DNA from: Desulfobacterales bacterium | GTDB lineage: Bacteria; Desulfobacterota; Desulfobacteria; Desulfobacterales; 4be13 | Direction: 5' to 3' | NCBI GenBank assembly: GCA_029934695.1 | Contig: JAOZLU010000061.1 | Coordinates: 1,959-19,968, forward strand | Length of the DNA stretch: 18,010 nucleotides | In this document: one piece after another, positions 17,201 through 18,010 of the stretch | How the letters are laid out: the number at the start of each line of letters is the position of its first letter | How positions within the stretch are numbered: position 1 is the first letter of the stretch | Notes under the pieces: model-generated | What the model was told of the DNA's origin: nothing | The model's input: the letters and a program-made list of their open reading frames with translations, nothing else | The model's database searches: none | Translations under genes and position numbers: made by a program

Positions 17201-17933
17201 CGTTGATGCTTACAGGGCCGACTGTGTCTGAGGCGATGTATGTAATTTGGGCTGATCCGTCTGCTGATGTTGTGGCCCGTGCCCTCCATCTATCTGTATC
17301 AAATTCTTTGAAATGCCCAGAGCCTGATGTAATGGCAAAATTGACATGTTCCTCAGGCACAATATCGCCGTTGGCATCTGTCACTGTCGCTGTAATGATG
17401 CTCTCACTGGTCCCGTCTGCGAGGAGTTCCGGTGGAGAGGCATTCAGACTGATTCTGCCCATTCCCAGGGCAATATCCATGAGGTCGCTGGAGACACCGT
17501 TTTCTGCGACGGCCTGAATCGTTATTTTTTTCTCATCAGATGCCTCAATAAATTTGTTATATGGGATTTCAGGGGCTGTGAATGTCGTTGTGGCGACTCC
17601 TCCCGATGTATCAGCCCGCCCATCCAGATATTCTATGTAATCATCCTTTCCAAGTCCTGATATTACTGTGAAGTCAATACGCTCCCCTTCGAGTGCATCT
17701 CCGTTGGCATCCTCCACAGTAGCTGTAAGGGTTGTCTCGCTCTTACCGTTTGCTGTCAGGATATAATCCGAGCTTCTGAGGTCAATAAAACTCGCCGGCC
17801 CCGGCCCGGACGGCGTCTCCGAATCTGCCTCGGTCTCACCGCTGCCTGTTGCTCCGCATCCGGCCATCAGAAACAAAGAAAATAAAACTGTCACAAAACA
17901 CAAACCAACACGAATATTATAACCTGATCTCAT
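8280..17933 (-). CDS. Giant Ig-repeat / beta-propeller surface lipoprotein
   Basis: This is a 3217-residue protein from an ATG at 17933. The N-terminus has a basic start, a hydrophobic helix and a lipobox-like LMAGC with Cys26 as lipidation site. The residues after Cys26 (GATGSGE) have no Asp at +2, which favours the outer membrane. About 23 tandem Ig-like domains of 90-110 residues (Big_1/invasin type) span about 47-2519, with recurring ADGxS...TATVxDxxGNxVxxGxxVxF...GxxxVxLxxxxxxGTAxVTA patterns. A probable seven-bladed propeller covers about 2520-3100, with four Asp-box motifs, and a last Ig-like domain runs about 3104-3217. Domain 12 holds a DxNxNxxxDxGExxNxDG calcium-loop-like insert (1293-1310). 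No LPXTG or PEP-CTERM sorting end is seen. A structural, adhesive or carbohydrate-binding surface role is plausible; ligand and partners are unknown. It appears monocistronic. Confidence 0.9.
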   Translation of the reverse strand: MRSGYNIRVGLCFVTVLFSLFLMAGCGATGSGETEADSETPSGPGPASFIDLRSSDYILTANGKSETTLTATVEDANGDALEGERIDFTVISGLGKDDYIEYLDGRADTSGGVATTTFTAPEIPYNKFIEASDEKKITIQAVAENGVSSDLMDIALGMGRISLNASPPELLADGTSESIITATVTDANGDIVPEEHVNFAITSGSGHFKEFDTDRWRARATTSADGSAQITYIASDTVGPVSINAWVGDFNTDTSSRASTVADYQISAYGYAPAAMNIELNSPGGDGEPASIQLTSGNDSIPANGYSSVTIRATIKNSSDLFVSKGTPVTFTTTLGTISQAETETSDQNGTVIVSLISADTPGTAQVTCTAGSVPQSIDIEFTEDLTDTAPSTIILWADPEKIPADGEATAIIDALVTDKFGKPVTEGTSVFFRTDNGRFSNGKKGEAVTTDKSGSVSVTLRAATTQGIATVTCVVGDETRNITVEFSTDDVIPAIISITPPDPATIPPDNTSSVVIEAKISDIAGMPVPKGTLVSFRTNLGRISNEDVSTPDSTGIVRVSLIAGNEPGTAEVTCKSGNVSHKVTVEITSSDVPSAGSITLTAEPASIVADEEDTSTIDAIIKDKSGAAVPSGTSVIFTTDLGRFSNGRKSEETTTSDNTGTVTVTLTAGITRGTAEILCTAGGIMRRIYVDFTSSTAVEPNVSVTSMTLSTPSPAEIPADGTTSSLITATVKDSSLNSIKGVLLEFSTNMGRLSATSVRTSESGNASVSLIAGTAAGTAEVICRAGNVSQKVTVELTKKSDETTEQPEMLSLDTSQSFVKSDNSDSAEIIVSALDSNYAALEGVTINFSAEGGQLSASTVKTGADGIAKVIFSSGAAKENRTVFITASAGDLAKSVPVKITGTSVKLEADKTNLGQAILTVTVRDAHEDPVYNAEVEIKSVDPEDALTENNALVWELLGPNYTSYRTDVNGELKLKIRGNTRTGEVMLKATSLGATATLLFTVSSVGEEFAISSPAEDPASLHTGDELTITVSAPGRQSVKFTTTFGIWKESGSTILSNVPVADGKAYAVLTSTEAGLATIQVVDEISPGVSDTLKVAISAPSKDAAKIALQASATIMLPSTGDEVNTVDLTATVKNATDQVVGGAPVAFSIENTTGGGESISPVYVLTDDTGVASVKFFSGSLGSDAKGVTVKAIVVDRSDIPASYTSIVIGGTAGSVSLGISSKVVSMSNDTAYSLPMSVIVSDANGNPVPNAEVSLGVWPVNYATGYWSDCLDGTGTCAYHAARTPNEDTNRNLILDPGEDVNLDGELTPLNTAAGNLPSKVTTDENGMAEFNLIYLKRSAVWIEDEITASVVVSGTETRSSYILWLGYQVGDEDNLSHSPFNTEDTATDPYSVTLTATPATLTADGQSSCEIEAVVFDVRGNEVTTPTVVRFATTAGTLLQTSKTTQDGKTTVTLTSPDFVSEATVTATVGTEVKDEITVTFVAGPPAAQYSTVSANSASMSADGKSTSQIQARVSDANGNTVADGTLIVFDSSGSGVLSSRTATTSNGTASVDYTAGTIPGTVTVTAKTGNGINIGSADITLVDTVVNSVSVKSGSVSGNIPADGVSETLITATILDNTNNPVQDGTQVTFTTTAGLICNNASCRTSWEVPTSNGVASVMLRSSENTGTAKVTASAGGVTGTADVEFVSGAVSRIVLSASPDSLQAGGTSSVRALVTDMEGNPVSDGKITFSVTAGGGILSPQTATISDGAATTSFTASSESGQVAITARSANGVSPGTPLIIGVAPDGIGEVLITASRTSIPADGSSRLLVTATVKDAEGNIAPNVPVTFRDVTDVSNPRKLTVTDTDRNGEATFPYTSTLTTGVITIQAEAGTENAETDITQTAGDPAHIKVSAVPDTVYANGENMAAIRAEVKDDNGNLVNDGVSVFFVTTGGTFENSDTAFIGKTENGVAEVQLIAPLTMGTAIVSARVEGVAEKPQISVTFLGIFLSDIAATPPAIDADGISSTEIRVRLKDSDGIAVQGETVDFSTTAGTLDSESAITGEDGIATVNLIAPLAPGSATVTARYGTQGVPENITVNFKPPSVTPIASVSLSADPTSLPADGSSTSSVSATVTAVEGQVEDDTPVEFTITRGGGNFEGGGKTITAYTYGGVAFVILTSGETAETATIQAEVRGRTDEIQVEYTPGSISLLIIPNTILGTRDSTTTVTATLKDVTGVPAAPGERVEFILDNVSMGEFVNELGEIRPSFGETDDQGEVLIRFRSAAQGGVVRVTASWVTDSVEVTGAGDITVQPPPAFIKTSENYPDPDSVNIKGTGGQATSQIIFDVNDSMGNPVADGYRIDFVIMSGPNGREDISPAFGYTVDGKVSTVLRSGSKPGPVSVNATYFYDRSVDNNASLAIVAGPPVGEAFGIYAQYVNISGLWKFGLNNTVTVDAGDFWGNSVPNNTAISFKTYSTGGLFDPGTAATSDGSASNALYSVPNPIPSQGFVSVTAEAINGGRTTHVTSLSVVRDTEHNQILYAGTDGGGAYKSLDSGATWKNISRSSTVQGQNWIDPYINDIAADPDNPNTIYAATGYSGGGNIYRSMDGGLNWNSNNVEEWNGVFATDAAVQTVLPDDDGCDSSGCNGDICYYEYYDSRQGAYMSKEIPCYRYVWIGTKGMGAYFAPDGEHFQWGGSVTTPEPTGTNQGDGTMSRPVISATAMSEEWTVTFYCTNSEDPCGGNWRVSGSKSGLQSATANTNLDYASDNGEVAFVISDGGKSFEQGDNFSFSATESRLGYGTYVYDIVKVRDTHGDSAILYAATGSGIFKSVNGAQTWIKRGSAGDSVNTLALHPSSSGGESDTIYAGTNDTGVWVSTDSGTSWTAYTSGMGKGLSATTPVAGNNNKGYGMMSKVTVSAGCLSETWTVACVKESPNGGVFSVTGTISGPQDEYDITTGEYSIPNMLSFTINDGTGSGGVGGFRVGDTFTFNTTKDPGKYIKDLLVDPKNRLLYAVTYFLGALEPHAVGNLYVHGLNPDGSMIPEDWREANIGLPLYDPPDDISLFAQHVIAADDPDDPASLYIGGEGINFFKAANGLDNGAPVWQESRSGLTNLIMARTPVLFSGLCELEWTTEPLDSGTKHIIYLQDKNGNPPIAGTNIKVTVTDADGNETTRMNRTYSDTLIHKGTWRDPSDPTTNNPYEFYTGPGESLGIVRTPVCGNSVPGCSWGD
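8988..9251 (-). repeat. Propeller-inserted module, copy 2
   Basis: Residues 2895-2982 of the giant protein (GYGMMSKVTVSAG...) sit between propeller blades 5 and 6. They align with copy 1 along the whole length: G-x-G-x-M-S at the start, SExWTV with Trp at offset 18 in both, a central V-x-G-x-x-SGxQ, then F-x-I-x-DG and F-x-x-GD-x-F-x-F near the end. It is one residue longer than copy 1. Confidence 0.7.
9585..9845 (-). repeat. Propeller-inserted module, copy 1
   Basis: Residues 2697-2783 of the giant protein (GDGTMSRPVISAT...) sit between propeller blades 3 and 4. The paired positions shared with copy 2 are the opening G-x-G-x-M-S, Trp2715, VSGSKSGLQ, VISDG and QGDNFSF. Cys2721 and Cys2728 are not both kept in copy 2. 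The pattern reminds me of short beta-rich modules in phage structural proteins, but I cannot name the family with confidence. Confidence 0.7.
13992..14057 (-). other. Calcium-loop-like insert in Ig domain 12
   Basis: Residues 1293-1314 read DTNRNLILDPGEDVNLDG then ELTP, with acidic or amide residues spaced as in EF-hand or dockerin-like loops. I have seen similar DxNxNGxxDPGED motifs in other large Ig-repeat surface proteins. Calcium binding is inferred from the spacing only. Confidence 0.55.
15540..17072 (-). repeat. Two-domain duplication within Ig domains 3-7
   Basis: Odd domains 3, 5 and 7 share SLI(S/A)(A/G)...GTA(Q/E)V(T/I)C, and even domains 4 and 6 share IIDA...DK.G...GTSV.F.TD.GRFSNG(K/R)K. 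The lone cysteines fall at residues 369, 474, 575, 680 and 784. Cys369 to Cys575 and Cys474 to Cys680 are both exactly 206 residues, and Cys575 to Cys784 is 209, so the repeating unit appears to be a pair of domains (618 bp). Confidence 0.7.
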
Positions 17934-17940
17934 GAGAAAA

Positions 17941-17946
17941 CCCTTT
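17941..17946 (-). promoter_or_regulatory. Ribosome binding site of the giant lipoprotein gene
   Basis: AAAGGG on the - strand lies seven bases upstream of the ATG at 17933. It supports this start, as does the lipoprotein signal that begins there. Two GATAATT copies ten bases apart (17952-17958 and 17962-17968) lie just upstream. I could not assign a convincing promoter. Confidence 0.5.
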
Positions 17947-17990
17947 CTTTAGATAATTATTGATAATTCCTGTGACATCCGGGGTTGCAA

Positions 17991-18010
17991 CATCAAACAT
18001 CAAACATCAA
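17991..18010. repeat. Heptanucleotide tandem repeat upstream of the giant gene, cut by the window end
   Basis: CATCAAA is repeated head to tail (17991-17997, 17998-18004, then CATCAA to the last base). It sits about 58 bases upstream of the giant gene start. The true copy number is unknown because the array reaches the window edge. Confidence 0.7.

Larger units (their letters stand above)
10377..17795 (-). repeat. Array of about 23 tandem bacterial Ig-like domains
   Basis: Approximate domain starts by residue: 47, 160, 288, 391, 494, 595, 703, 809, 904, 1010, 1106, 1216, 1397, 1494, 1592, 1697, 1796, 1893, 1997, 2095, 2195, 2303 and 2413. Most begin with a V/I-x-L-x-A-x-P strand followed by ADG-S/T. 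Domains 9-12 and 21-23 are the most divergent and may belong to other Ig-like subfamilies. Domain 12 is enlarged to about 160 residues by a cysteine pair (Cys1275, Cys1282) and the calcium-loop-like insert. Boundaries are estimates. Confidence 0.8.

Overview
The window looks like a chromosomal segment of a Gram-negative, type II secretion-competent bacterium. A Desulfobacterota (former Deltaproteobacteria) sulfate-reducer-like lineage is my best guess. That rests on the GspK/GspL/GspM protein style, a cobalamin-type radical SAM protein, a TRAP solute receptor and a giant Ig-repeat lipoprotein with moderate GC. No marker gene fixes the taxon, so this is inference. I see no rRNA, tRNA, CRISPR array or complete mobile element. 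No stretch longer than about 225 bases lacks a gene.

The left third (1-4341) reads on the + strand. It holds the 3' end of a DNA alkylation repair (AlkD-like) gene, a double-TM2-domain membrane protein one base downstream, a DUF1877/YfbM-like protein, and then a compact gspK-gspL-gspM run. That run encodes the pseudopilus-tip minor pseudopilin and two inner-membrane platform proteins. The remaining gsp genes are not adjacent, so the type II secretion locus is split.

A hairpin-forming, REP-like element at 4354-4394 separates this block from everything to the right, which is all on the - strand. In - strand transcription order the right part is: a 3217-residue predicted outer-membrane lipoprotein (8280-17933); a 61-bp tandem duplication (8132-8253); a small gene pair resembling a toxin-antitoxin cassette, whose second member is frameshifted; an orphan TRAP-type DctP receptor (6399-7481); a truncated AAA_14-type ATPase remnant with an intact ribosome binding site; and a B12-binding radical SAM protein (4405-6006).

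The giant protein is the most striking object. It has a lipoprotein signal and about 23 tandem bacterial Ig-like (Big_1/invasin-type) domains. These are followed by a probable seven-bladed Asp-box beta-propeller carrying two copies of an ~87-residue inserted module at blade junctions, and then a C-terminal Ig-like domain. Domains 3-7 show the trace of a two-domain (206-residue) duplication and carry one lone cysteine each at the same position. A heptanucleotide tandem repeat lies just upstream of its start at the window edge. Secretion by the nearby type II genes is possible but purely inferential.
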